Source of the DNA: Pleodorina starrii
Taxonomy: Eukaryota > Chlorophyta > Chlorophyceae > Chlamydomonadales > Volvocaceae
Assembly: GCA_030267565.1 (NCBI GenBank)
Contig: BRXU01000031.1
Coordinates: 1-64,000 of the forward strand
Reading direction: 5' to 3'
DNA: 64,000 nt
Below, piece by piece: positions 25,501-37,526 of the stretch. Every line of letters starts with the position of its first letter. The stretch's first letter is position 1. The position numbers and the translations under genes are program-made. The notes under the pieces are model-generated. The model did no database searches. It saw only the letters and a list, made by a program, of their open reading frames with translations, and had not been told where the DNA came from.

Positions 25501-26950
25501 GGTGTGGTGGGTGTGTGGTGTTGTTTATTTTTTTTGGGGGTGTTTGTTTTGTTTTGTGTTGGGGGGTGGTGGTTGTGGGTATGGTGATGTTGTATTGTTG
25601 TGGGTGTTATTTATGTTGTTTGGGTGGGTGGGTATGGGGGTGGATGGTTGGGGGGTGGGGGGGGTTTTATGTGGGGGGGGTTGTGGGGGTGGTTTGTGTT
25701 TTGGTTGTTGATTTTTTTGGGGAGGGGGGTGGGGGGGGGTTGTGGTTTTGAGGGGTGATGTTTGTTGGTGGTTGGGGGTGGTATTGGTGTTGTGGGGTTG
25801 GGGGGGGGGGGATGTGAGGGGTGGTGTGGTTTGGTGGGGGGTTGGTGGTTGAGTTGGGGTGGTTGTTTTTGGGGGGTGGGTTGGGGGTGTGGGGGTTGGT
25901 GGGGGTGTGGTTGTGTGGGGTTGTGTTAGTTTTGGGTTTGTTTGGGGTGGGGGGGGGGGGGGTTTTGTGTTGTTGGTGTAGTTATGGTTGTGTGGGGGGT
26001 GGGTTGGGGTTGTATGGGGGTGGGGTGGGTTTTGAATGGGGTGTTTGTTATGTTGGGGGTGTAGGGTGGTGTATGGGAAGGGTTATATGGGGGTTGGGTA
26101 TGGGTGTGGGGTGGGGGGGGGTTTGGGGTGGTTGTGGTTGGGGGGTTGAGGTGGGGGGGGGGGTGGGTTTTTGTTGGGGGGGTGTAGGGGGGTGGGGGGG
26201 TTGGTGTTTGGGGGGTGGGGGGGGGTGGGGTGTGTGGGGGGGGGTGTTTGGTGGGTGGGGGGGGGTTGGGTGGGGGTGGGGGGGGTGGGTTTGGTGGGGG
26301 GTTGGTTGGGTTTGTGGTATTGGGTTGTGGGTTGGGTGGGGGTATGGTGGGGGGGGGTGGTGTTTGTTTTTTGTTGGGGGTTTTGGGGTTGGGGTGTTGT
26401 TGGTGGGTTGGTGGTTGGGGGTGGTGGGGTGGGTGTTTGGGTGTTTGGTGGGGGGTTTTGGGGGGGGTTTTTTGGGTTGGTTTGTGGGGGGTGGGTTGGT
26501 GGGGGGTTTGTTTTGTTGTTTTGTGGGGTGGGGGGTGGGGGTTGTGGGTTTGGTGGGGGATTTTTTGGGGGGGTGGGTTTGGGGTGTTTGTGTGTGGTGG
26601 GGGGTGTGGGTGGGGGGGGTGGGTTTATGGGGTTGTTGTGGTGTGTTTTGGGTTGTGTTGGTTGTGGGGGGGGGTGTGGGGTTTGTTTTTGGGGGGGGGG
26701 GGGGTTGGGGTGGGGTTGGGTTTTTTTTTAAGGGGTGGAGGTGGGGTTGGGGGGGGTGTTTGTAGGGGGGTTGGGGTTGGTGGGGGTGTGTGGTTGTTGT
26801 TGGGGGTGAGTGTTGGTGGGGGTTTGTTGGGGATTGGGGGGGGGTGGGGGGTGGGTGGGTGTGTGGTGGGGTGGGGGGTTGTGATATGGGTGGGTGTTAG
26901 GAGGGTTGTGTGTGGGGGGGGATGGGGGGTTGTGTGGTAGGGGTTGGGGT
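16501..26950. other. Second C-free G/T low-complexity block
   Basis: Composition returns to G and T with occasional A, and C is essentially absent (one near 23,698). Open frames of up to a few hundred codons are composition artefacts, as in the first block. Nothing else is recognisable. Confidence 0.75.
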
Positions 26951-29900
26951 TTGGGGGTGAGGTATGTTTGTGGAATTGGGGGGGGGGGTTGGTTGTTGGT
27001 GGGGGGGGGGGGTTGTGGGGTGGTGTTTGGGGGGTGTGATGGGTTTTAGATTTTTGTAGATGTGGTGTTGTATGGTTATGGGGGTGATATTGTGGGTGGG
27101 TTGTGGGGGTGGTTTGTAGGGGTGTTGTGGTGATTATTATGGGGGGGTGTGGGGGGGGGGGAGGATGTTGGTTGTGTGGAATTGGGAGGGTGGGGAGGTG
27201 GATAGGTTTGGTGTTTATGGGGGGGTATGTATGGAGTTTGGGGGTGGAGGGTGTGATTAGTTGATGGGGGGGGAAGGGTATTTTGGATGGTTGGAATATG
27301 TTGGGTGGTATGGAGTGGGTGGGGGGGTGGTTGTGTGGGTTATTGTGGGGGGGGAGTTGGGGTGTGGGGGGGGGGGTGGGGGTGGGGGGGTTTGAGATGG
27401 TGGTGTGAATGTTGAGGTTGTTTATGGGGGATAAATAGGGAATAGAGTAAAGTATGGGAGGAAAGGAGGATTATATGAATGGGGGGATTAGAATGTATGT
27501 AGAGGTTAGAGGTAGGGGGGGGGGGTGGGAAGTGAGGTAAAAGATAGGGATGGGGGTGGAGGGTGATATGTGTATAATGGGGGATGGTTATGTAATTGGG
27601 GGGGGGGATTGGTGTTATGGGGTTGAGGGGGGGATGTATGGATGGGATGATAATGGTGTGGGGTATGTGAAGGGAATAGTAATTAAATGGGGAGTGGAGA
27701 AGGGGGATATTGAGAGGTATATGTGTGTTGGGATGGGGGGAAGGGGAGGGGTGAAGTTGGATGTTGGGTGTGGATTGTTGTTAAGGGGGAAAAGGAGGTG
27801 GGGGATAGAAGTTTAGGGGATGTTAGTTGTGTAGTGTGTGGGGTTGGGGGGTGGATGTAAAATGGATTTTGTGAATGAATAAGTGGTGGGGGAAATATGT
27901 GGGGAGATGGGGATGAAGAATGATGGAATGAGTGTAAGATATGTTTTTATAGTGAGTTTGGTAATGGGTGATAGAGGGATGGGTTGGGATGGGTGTAGGG
28001 TGTGGTGGGTGGTTTGATTTGGGTATATTGGTGGAGGGATTTTTGTGGTATAGGATTGTGGAAGGGGGGGGGGGGGGGAGAGGGGGAGGGGGGGGGGGAG
28101 GGGGGATGTTGGTTATTGGTGTGTATAGGTTGTTGTTGGGTGTGATTGTGGTTTGAGTGTTTGGATTATGTGTGGAGTGTTTTTGGGTGGGTGTGTGGGG
28201 GGGGTGTTGTGGGTTGTTATGGGGGTTGATAGGTGTTGTTTTTATAGATAATGTTAGGGATGTGATATTATTGTGGGGGGGTGGAGGTGGGGGGTTTTGG
28301 GGGGGGGAATGGGTAGTATTAGGTTGGGGGGGGAGGGGATAGGTAGGGGGTTGGGTGTATAGGGTGGGTATGATGGTGATGGGGGGGTAGTATGGGGAGG
28401 GGATGGTTGTATGGTAGGTTGGGGGTTGTGGTAAGTGGGGGTGGGGGTTATGGTTGGTATATTGGGAGGGTATGGGGGGTTGGTGGTAGTGAGTTTTTTT
28501 TTATTTTTTTTTGGTGAGAGGATTGGTGGGGTGGGTTGAGTTGTGGGGAAGGTTATGGGTTGAGATGGGTGGGTGGGGGGGATAGTGTTGGATGGTGATA
28601 TGTGTGTTGAAAGGTGGTGGGGTGGAGGGTGGATGATGTAGGGATATTTGGTTGATTAGGGATGTTGGTGGGTTTGGGATGTTGAGATTGGGGGGGGATG
28701 GTGGGGGTGGGGAGTTGTGTTTGAGGGGTGGGGTATGGGTGGATGGTGGGGTGGGTGGGGGGGTTGGGGGTGGGGTGATAGGGATGGGGGGTGGTTTATT
28801 TTTTGGTTGGGTGGGAGGTTGGGTGTTTAGAGGGGTATATGTGGTTTTGGGTGGGAGTGAGTTTAATGTTTAATATATGGGTTGAAGGATTGGTTGTGTA
28901 GTGAGTGTATTGTAGTGTGGGGTGTGGTGGTTGGTGTTTGGGGGTAAAGTTGGTTTTTTGTTAGAAATTTTTTGAGGAGAGTGGGTAAGGGTTGAGGATG
29001 TGTGGTAGATTGAGATGTGGTAGGGAAATTTGGTTGATATGGGTATTTAGGTGGGGGAGAGAGGGGTTGTGGTGGGGTTGGGGGGTGGGGGGGGGGTGGG
29101 TGGGGGGAAGTGTGATGGGTGAGTATATGGGGAGTTGAAGGTAGATATGTGTGGGGTGGGGGGGGGGATGGGGTTTGGGGTAGGTGGTGTTGGGTATTAG
29201 TGGTTTGGTGGGTGTGTATGAAATGGTTGGGTGGGGGTAGTTTGGTAATAGTTTGGGTGAGTGGGAGGGGTGATGGAAGTGGAGGTGAGGGGTGATGGTG
29301 TGGGGGGTGTGGGGTAGGATTAAATATTAGAGGGTGGATGGGTTGGTTGGGGAGATTTGTGAGTAGGTGATGGGGGTTTATGTTATTGGTGTAGGGGGGG
29401 TGAGTTTGGGGTATGAGGGGTGGGGGGGTGTTTGGGTTGGTTTAGTGTTGTGTTTGAGTTGTTTGAGGATGGGATAGGGGATATGTTTGAGGGGAAGTGG
29501 GGGTTGTAGTAGGGTTGGGTGAATTGGGGGAAGTATGGGGGATGTATATAGTTGGTATATGGGGAGTGTTGGTGGGTTTGGATAATTTTAAAAAAGAGGG
29601 GTGGAGAAGGGGTGATTAGAGTTGTAGTGAATGGGGAATAGAGGTTATAGGGAAGAATGTGGGGGGGGAATTGTAATGTTAAAGTTGAAAGGAGGGGGTT
29701 AAAGGATTAAGGTAGAGTGAAGGATAATGGTAGAGGATAAAGTAGATGAGATTTGAAGATTGTTGGAGTAAAGGGAAAAGGATGGAGTATATGGGAGATA
29801 TATTGAAATATAGGAAAGATGAGAGGATTGGGGGATATTGTGGAAGGGGGGTTGGTAGGTTGGGGTATGATGGATAAAGTTTATGGGGTGATAAGGAGTG

Positions 29901-32900
29901 AAGGAGTAGAGTATGGGAGGAAGTGGGGGTTGTAGGTATAGTGGTGAGAAGGAATTGGGGTTATGGGGGAGTATATAGGAGGGTATATGGGGGAGTTTAT
30001 GGGGGATGAGTAAAGATATTGAGGGGAAAAGAGGTATTATGGGGTGGGGGGGGGGGGGGGGGGGGGAAGGTTGATAGTGGGAATAGAGAGATGTAGGGTG
30101 AGGTGGAAGGATATGGTAAGGGGAGTGAATAAAGAGGTGTTTTGGAAAGTATGGAATGGGGGAAGATAATAAAGAAGTGAAATAGGGGGATATGGATTGT
30201 GGGAAGGATGTTGGGTGGTAAGTATGGTGATATATTGAGTGGGGATAGGGAGGAGATAGGTGTGGTGGGTGGGGGGGTGGTAGGGGGAGGGGTGATAAAG
30301 AGGGTGGATATTGTGGTAGTGGGGAGTAGGGAGTATGTATGGAGGGGTGGGGGGGTAGGGATGTGGAAGTTGGTGATGGGAGGTTTAGGAGGTGTAAGAG
30401 GGATTTAAGGTGGGATATTATATAAAATGAGATTTGGGGAAGAGGTTGAGTGAAGTGTAGTGAGGGGAAGGGTAGAAGAAAGGTGATAATGGAGGTGAGG
30501 TATGTGGGAAGAGATGTGATAGGATGTAATGAAAGAGTGTTAATAGGTATTAAAAATAATGTGATAGTGATAAGGGTAAATGAATGGAGGGATGGGATAT
30601 GTAGTGATGGAATGAGGGGGGGGGAGATAAGGGAGGAGTAGGGAAGAGATAGGAGTAGGAAGATGATAGAGGGAGAGGAGGGGTAGAAAGGGAGGAGAGT
30701 GGGGGGGTTGAGGTAGGGTAGGATGGTTGTTGAGGAGGGGAATTGAGGAGGGGATAGGGGGGGGGTAAGGTGGGGGAGGGGGGGGAGGGGGGTATGGGAG
30801 GGAGGAAGGGTTGGGTTGGGGGGTATTATAAGTAGGAAGTTGAGGAAAGGGGGTATGAAGTTATAAGGTAAAGAAGGGGTAGGAGGAGGTGGGGTGGGTG
30901 AAGGGGGGGGGGGTAGAAGAGATTGGTGGAGGGGAGGTGGGGGGATTAGGGTGATAGGAAAGGTAGGAAGTGGGATGGGGAGAGGAGGGGAGAAATATAA
31001 GAATGGGGAGGGAGAGAGGGGAGTGAGAAGGAAAGGAGAGAAGAAGGGAGGGGGGGGGGAGTGAAAAGGTGGAGAAGGGGTATAAGGAGGAGAAGGGGAT
31101 AAAAAATGAGAAGGAGGGAAAAGGAGGGAGGGGGAGGGGAAGATATATAGGGGTAGTGGGGAGAAAGGGGATATAAGGGGAGATTAAGATAGGAGATATG
31201 TTGGGAGGGGGGGGGGGGGAGAAGATGATAGGGAGTAAAAGGGAGAGAGGATGAAGGATATGAGAATAGAAGTGGGGGAGGTAGATGGAGGTATAAAAGA
31301 GGAAGGAATGATAAGAAGAGGGGAGAGAGAAGGTGGGGGATAAAAAAGTGGAGGGGGATATGATAGGGGAAAGGGAGAAGAATTGTATGAGGAGGAGAGA
31401 GGAAATATATGGAGGAGGAAGAGGGGGATGGGTAAGGGAGGGGATAAGAAAGTAGATATATAGGGAAGAAGGGGGGGTGGGAGTGGGGGGGTGAGGGGGG
31501 TGATGAGGGGGGTAAGAGAAAGGGTGGGGGAGTTGGAGGAGGGGAAGGGAGAGATGGGGGGGGGGGGGAGTGGTATGGGGGGTGGGAGGGGGGTGAAGAG
31601 TATGAGGAGGGAGAGGGGGTGGGAGGATAAGGGGGTATGGGGTGGGATGGTTTTAGGGGGGGGTGTAATTATGGGAGGTGTGGGTTGATAGGGGGTTAGT
31701 AGATGTTTATAAGTGGGGAGGGAGTATTAATATATTAGTGGGGGGGTGGATGATAGAGGGGGGGTGTATAGAGTAGAAAGGAAGTTGAGTAGTGGGGGGA
31801 GAAAATGATAAAGTATGAGGGGGTAGGTGGGAATTAATGTTGGGGAGGAGGGAGTTATGATGAGGGGGGGGGATAATGTAGGGGGATTGATGGAGGGAGA
31901 AGTTTGGTGGGTGGGGGATGTAAGGAATAAAAAAAAATGGTATAGGGAGAGGGAGAAGTGGATAGAAGGAGGGGGTTAATGGGGGGTGTAAAGGGAAGGT
32001 GGGGAGGGGGAGAAGATTATGGAATAGATTAGATAGGATTGAAGAAGTATAAGGGGGGGAAGAAAGGGATTATAGATAGAAGAGAGGGGGAGTGTAGGAT
32101 TTAGGGGGAAGAGGGTTTTGGGGGAGGGAAGGTAAGGATATAAAAAAAGAGGTTGGATGGGGGAGTAAGGAGTAAGGGGGAGGGAGGGATAAGTTGGGAG
32201 AATGGGGGATGAGAGAAAATTGTAAGGGGTGGGGATAAGAGGGAGGAAAGGGAGGGTGATAAGGGGGGGAGGGAGAATTAAATAGTAGAGGGGGGGATAA
32301 AGATAAGGGTGGAGGTGATTGTAGGGGGTAAATGGGAGGAGGATTGTAAGAAAGGAGAAGGTATAAGGTAGAAGGGGAAGAAAAATAAGAGTTGAGAGGG
32401 GGAGGATGGGTGGTGAATGGGGGTTTAGGTGAGAGGATGAGATGGGTTGGGGGGTGATGGTGGGAAGGGAAGATTATGGGGAAGGGGGGGGGGATAGGGG
32501 AAAAGAAAGAGAGGTATGGGGAAGAGGGTTTGGTGGGATGGAGTAGTGGGGGGGAGGAGGTAATTAGTGGATAAGGGGGGGTAGGAATTTTGGGGTTGTA
32601 GGATGGTGGGGGAGTGTGGGGGGGTGGTAAAAGGGGTGGGTGGTTATGAAAATATTTGATGGGGTGTATGGTTTGGTTTGTTTGGTAGGGGGGATTATGA
32701 ATGTAGGATGATTTGAAAGATGTGAGGGGGGGAAAAGTTGGGGTAAGAATTAGAGGGGGAAGGATGTTTGGGGGGATGAGGGGGGGGGGTAAATGTTTGG
32801 GATGATGGTGGGGGGAGGTAAGAGGATGGGGAATAATTAGAGGTTAAGGATGAAAGGATAGGGAGGTGATTGTGGGATAGTTTTGTGAAGTGGGTAAGGA

Positions 32901-33946
32901 TGGAGTTGGGGAGGAATATGATGGAGTTAAGTTGATAGAGAAGAATAGGGATAGAGGGGATGGGGTAGATGATGTAGGGGGGAGGTAGAGGATGGGGGGG
33001 TTAGTAGGGGGGATGAAGTAAGATTGTATTAGGGTGTTGAATAGATGAGAAAAGAATGTTGGGGGGAGTGGTTAATAGATTGTATATAGGGGTGGTAGAA
33101 GGGGATATTAAGGATGGGTGGGGGGGGAGGGGGGGTTAGGAAGGGGGGATAAGGGGATAGGAATGGGGGGTAAGGTAGGTTGGGGGAGTGATGGGAGTGA
33201 TGAAAGTAATATATATAGGGAAGATGGAGGGGAAGATGGAATTAAGGAGGTTGAAATTAGGGGGTGAAATGGAATTAATAAAAAGTAAGTTGGTAAGATA
33301 AGATAATAGGGGGTATATAGATTGTAGAAAGTTAAGGGAGTAGGGTGAGGTTGTGGAGGGGAGGGGGATAGAGTATAGGGGGAAGAATAGGGGTTTTTGG
33401 GAGGAGGGTTTTAGGGATGAAATGTAGGGTTTGAAGTAGAGTGGGTGGGGAAAGGAAGGGGAGTGAATGAAGGAGGGGTGTAGGAAGGGTAGGTGATGAG
33501 ATAGATATAAGAAGATGGGTGAGAAGGGTTAGATAGATGTTAGAAGAAGGTGTTTAGGAGGGATAAAATAAGGTAAGGTGGGGAGGGGGGTTAGTATAGA
33601 ATAAGGGAGTATAAGGGGATTGGTAGATGGGGGGGATTGGTATAAGGGAATTTTAAGGGGAGGTGATGGGAGGGGATGTAAAAGTTAATAGAGATAGTAG
33701 GAAGATGGAGATGAGTATGGTGGAGTTAAGGGAGTGTAAATTAGGTGTGAGGGTGTTGAAATAGGGATAAAAGGGAAGGTATAAAATAAAGAAATTTGAA
33801 TTAAGGGAGAAGAGATTGAAGAGGATTTGGTGGGGGGGGAGGGTTAAAGGGTTAGATTAGGAGGAAATATTAGGGGTGAGAGGAGGGTATGAGAAGGGAT
33901 GAGGGTTTTTAAATGAGAGGGTGGGGTTGATGAAAGAATTGAGTAA
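26951..33946. other. C-free G/A/T to purine-rich block
   Basis: T falls and A rises rightward, so that about 29,600-33,900 is dominated by G and A; C is absent. I could not align this stretch convincingly to the 575-bp satellite, although its right neighbour clearly is degraded satellite. No gene, RNA or mobile element can be supported. Confidence 0.7.
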
Positions 33947-34850
33947 GGGCCTTTTCATCCTAGGGGGATAGATATAAAAAGTGATGGTTAGAAGGGTTTA
34001 GGATAGATTGAAGGAGTAAGGTGTTGTGGAGGAGTGAAAATTAAGGTAATCGTGACCGGGAAGGGGGTGTGTATAGAATCGAAGGTTTAGAGGATGTAAT
34101 TGGTGTGTATGAAGTACGATTGGGATCATTTCGAAAAGTGTTAATATCGGGAAGAGAAGAAAGATTGAGTATGGTGAGTAATGTGAGGTGAGAATTAGTG
34201 TTAGGGTAAGATAGGGATAAGATAAGGGAAGGTATAAATACATAAATTGAAGGGTTAGAGAGAAGGAGAGTGAGGAGGTGAAGTGGAGTTTAAAGTGTAA
34301 TATATGTAGGAGAATTAGGGGTAGGGGGGTGAGTGGGGGGAGAGGGGTTTTGGTAAGAGGAGGTGGGGGAAGGTCTGAAGGGAGTGAAGTAAGGGCTTGG
34401 TGTAGGATACTGCCGTACTTGGAATGAGATATAAAGATGTGATGTGGAGAAGTGTTAGATAGATTCCGTGAAAGGATTCCGGTGGTGTTTGAGAGGAGGG
34501 TGGGGTTTAAGGGGTTGTTAGGTATAGATCGTAGTACTCCAGGGATTTTGAGATGCTGTGGTCAATTATAAGGTAGTGTGTGGAGTGATTGGATGTATGG
34601 AAAAGTTAATATAGGTTAGTAAGGAATAGGAATGTAGTATGTCGAAGTTAAGGAATTCGAATAGGAGGGGTTGGAACGATATCGGTAAAATATAAGGTAT
34701 CCTTACACAATAAGGAAATTTCGAAAGGTTAGAGGGAGAGAGTAGCGAGGATTGGTGGAGGTGGAGTGTTAAAGTCGTAGAACCCTTAGAGAGGAATGAG
34801 GGTGGGGCAATCGTTTTATGTTATGTAGAGAAACTGCACGGCTGGGGTGA
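33947..34850. repeat. Degraded copies of the 575-bp satellite
   Basis: Words of the clean satellite survive in the correct order: a version of GGGCCTTTCTATCCTAG at 33,947, GGATCATTTCGA near 34,126, ATACTGCCGTACTTGG at 34,407, TAGATCGTA near 34,525, GAATTCGAA near 34,655 and TCCTTACAC near 34,700. Between them C residues are missing or replaced. Landmark spacing is about 436, then about 500, against 575 in clean units, so bases have been lost, mostly C. This links the C-free arm to the satellite. Confidence 0.85.
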
Positions 34851-35138
34851 GTGAGCTCGAGTTTTTTGGGCAGGTCTGACCGGGCCTTTCTATCCTAGCC
34901 GGGCTTAGGTAGGTATACTGCCGTACTTGGATCATGAGCGGCACTCAGCTCCCGCTGAGGCAGTGATCGGCGGAGTAACGGCACTCAGATCCCGTCTTCC
35001 GGAGTAGATTCCGCGGCGTTCCCCCATCCTTGACCGAGGAGGGGTTTCCTGGTGTAGATCGTACACTCCAGGCTTTCGACACGCTGTGTCAATTACGCAG
35101 TGTGTCATGACACCTGTACGAAAACCTTGGCGGATCAT

Positions 35139-35226
35139 TTCGAGTCAGTCCCCTTAACCACTCGGGCACGACTGCCTCATGTCGCAGTCGACAGAATTCG
35201 AACCTGTGCGGGAGATCCCAACTGAT
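35139..35226 (-). tRNA. Permuted tRNA-Ser(CGA), unit 1 (reference copy)
   Basis: On the minus strand the 3' half (35,226 down to 35,183; nt 38-73) comes first, then a 7-nt spacer ACATGAG (35,182-35,176), then the 5' half (35,175 down to 35,139; nt 1-37). Rejoined, they give 81 nt: acceptor GCAGTCG/CGACTGC (7 bp), D stem CCC/GGG with loop GAGTGGTTAA, anticodon arm ACTGA-CTCGAAA-TCAGT with anticodon CGA at 35,142-35,140, a long class-II variable arm typical of Ser, and a T arm ACAGG/TCTGT closing on loop TTCGAAT with one G-U pair. Discriminator is G; CCA is not encoded, as expected for a nuclear gene. The break is at 37/38, the standard intron site. Flanks GCGGAT (35,242-35,237) and ATCCGC (35,135-35,130) pair. 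T4 follows at 35,124-35,121. In this unit the B box (GGTTCGAATTC) has one mismatch to consensus and lies upstream of the A box. A linear gene with a 487-nt intron is the alternative. Confidence 0.78.
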
Positions 35227-35713
35227 ATCGGGTAGAATCCGCACTGTCACCTCACCGGTCCTTACACCCCACCTCCCAAGACTCCGTGAACGCTGCGCCT
35301 TCGACAGAGCGAGCGGCAAGTGAGGCGTTGTCGTGAACCCTGTGTCACGACATACTGCGTCTCGGGCACATCGGGTAGAATCATGCGGCTTGAGAAACTG
35401 CAGTCGGGCTGCAGACTGGTAAAGGTGACTCGAGCTCGAGTTTTTTGGGCAGGTCTGACCGGGCCTTTCTATCCTAGCCGGGCTTAGGGATACTGCCGTA
35501 CTTGGATCATGAGCGGCACTCAGCTCCCGCTGAGGCAGTGATCGCCGGAGTAACGGCACTCAGATCCCGTCTTCCGGAGTAGATTCCGCGGCGTTCCCCC
35601 ATCCTTGACCGAGGAGGGGTTTCCTGGTGTAGATCGTACACTCCAGGCTTTCGACACGCTGTGTCAATTACGCAGTGTGTCATGACACCTGTACGAAAAC
35701 CTTGGCGGATCAT

Positions 35714-35801
35714 TTCGAGTCAGTCCCCTTAACCACTCGGGCACGACTGCCTCATGTCGCAGTCGACAGAATTCGAACCTGTGCGGGAGATCCCAACTGA
35801 T
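35714..35801 (-). tRNA. Permuted tRNA-Ser(CGA), unit 2
   Basis: Same halves and spacer as unit 1. T4 terminator present; T stem has the G-U closing pair (GAATTC on the plus strand). Confidence 0.75.
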
Positions 35802-36288
35802 ATCGGGTAGAATCCGCACTGTCACCTCACCGGTCCTTACACCCCACTTCCCAAGAGTCCGTGAACGCTGCGCCTTCGACAGAGCGAGCGGCAAGTGAGG
35901 CGTTGTCGTGAACCCTGTGTCACGACACACTGCGTCTCGGGCACATCGGGTAGAATCATGCGGCCTGAGAAACTGCAGTCGGGCTGCAGACTGGTAAAGG
36001 TGACTCGAGCTCGAGGTTTTTGGGCAGGTCTGACCGGGCCTTTCTATCCTAGCCGGGCTTAGGGATACTGCCGTACTTGGATCATGAGCGGCACTCAGCT
36101 CCCGCTCAGGCAGTGATCGGCGGAGTAACGGCACTCAGATCCCGTCTTCCGGAGTAGATTCCGCGGCGTTCCCCCATCCTTGACCGAGGAGGGGTTTCCT
36201 GTTGTAGATCGTACACTCCAGGCTTTCGACACGCTGTGTCAATTACGCAGTGTGTCATGACACCTGTACGAAAACCTTGGCGGATCAT

Positions 36289-36376
36289 TTCTAGTCAGTC
36301 CCCTTAACCACTCGGGCACGACTGCCTCATGTCGCAGTCGACAGAATTCGAACCTGTGCGGGAGATCCCAACTGAT
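36289..36376 (-). tRNA. Permuted tRNA-Ser(AGA), unit 3
   Basis: Position 34 is A instead of C, so the loop is CTAGAAA and the anticodon AGA, still serine (UCU; also UCC/UCA if A34 becomes inosine). T4 present; G-U pair in the T stem. Confidence 0.75.
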
Positions 36377-36863
36377 ATCGGGTAGAATCCGCACTGTCAC
36401 CTCACCGGTCCTTACACCCCACTTCCCAAGAGTCCGTGAACGCTGCGCCTTCGACAGAGCGAGCGGCAAGTGAGGCGTTGTCGTGAACCCTGTGTCACGA
36501 CACACTGCGTCTCGGGCACATCGGGTAGAATCATGCGGCCTGAGAAACTGCAGTCGGGTTGCAGACTGGTAAAGGTGACTCGAGCTCGAGGTTTTTGGGC
36601 AGGTCTGACCGGGCCTTTCTATCCTAGCCGGGCTTAGGTATACTGCCGTACTTGGATCATGAGCGGCACTCAGCTCCCGCTCAGGCAGTGATCGGCGGAG
36701 TAACGGCACTCAGATCCCGTCTTCCGGAGTAGATTCCGCGGCGTTCCCCCATCCTTGACCGAGGAGGGGTTTCCTGTTGTAGATCGTACACTCCAGGCTT
36801 TCGACACGCTGTGTCAATTACGCAGTGTGTCATGACACCTGTACGAAAACCTTGGCGGATCAT

Positions 36864-36951
36864 TTCGAGTCAGTCCCCTTAACCACTCGGGCACGACTGC
36901 CTCATGTCGCAGTCGACAGAATTCGAACCTGTGCGGGAGATCCCAACTGAT
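36864..36951 (-). tRNA. Permuted tRNA-Ser(CGA), unit 4
   Basis: Identical to unit 1 in both halves; T4 present. Confidence 0.75.
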
Positions 36952-37438
36952 ATCGGGTAGAATCCGCACTGTCACCTCACCGGTCCTTACACCCCACTTC
37001 CCAAGAGTCCGTGAACGCTGCGCCTTCGACAGAGCGAGCGGCAAGTGAGGCGTTGTCGTGAACCCTGTGTCACGACACACTGCGTCTCGGGCACATCGGG
37101 TAGAATCATGCGGCTTGAGAAACTGCAGTCGGGCTGCAGACTGGTAAAGGTGACTCGAGCTCGAGGTTTTTGGGCAGGTCTGACCGGGCCTTTCTATCCT
37201 AGCCGGGCTTAGGGATACTGCCATACTTGGATCATGAGCGGCACTCAGCTCCCGCTGAGGCAGTGATCGCCGGAGTAACGGCACTCAGATCCCGTCTTCC
37301 GGAGTAGATTCCGCGGCGTTCCCCCATCCTTGACCGAGGAGGGGTTTCCTGGTGTAGATCGTACACTCCAGGCTTTCGACACGCTGTGTCAATTACGCAG
37401 TGTGTCATGACACCTGTACGGAAACCTTTGCGGATCAT

Positions 37439-37526
37439 TTCGAGTCAGTCCCCTTAACCACTCGGGCACGACTGCCTCGTGTCGCAGTCGACAGGATTCG
37501 AACCTGTGCGGGAGATCCCAACTGAT
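37439..37526 (-). tRNA. Permuted tRNA-Ser(CGA), unit 5, T4 lost
   Basis: T stem is fully Watson-Crick and the B box is perfect (GGTTCGAATCC). The downstream T4 is broken to TTTC. Spacer reads ACACGAG. The flanking 6-bp helix is intact. Confidence 0.7.

Noticed and set aside
1..26950. G-quadruplex or telomere-like G-rich DNA
   Set aside because: There are many G-runs, but no regular telomere repeat such as TTTTAGGG, and the runs follow from the skewed composition.
1..33946. C-to-T conversion by deamination, repeat-induced mutation or bisulfite treatment
   Set aside because: Where the satellite can be aligned, C is mostly lost with shortening of the unit, not replaced one-for-one by T; and A-rich blocks also lack C.
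36289..36376. Amber-suppressor tRNA (anticodon CUA), suggested by CTAG on the plus strand
   Set aside because: In the folded loop CTAGAAA, positions 34-36 are AGA, a normal serine anticodon; CTA occupies 32-34.
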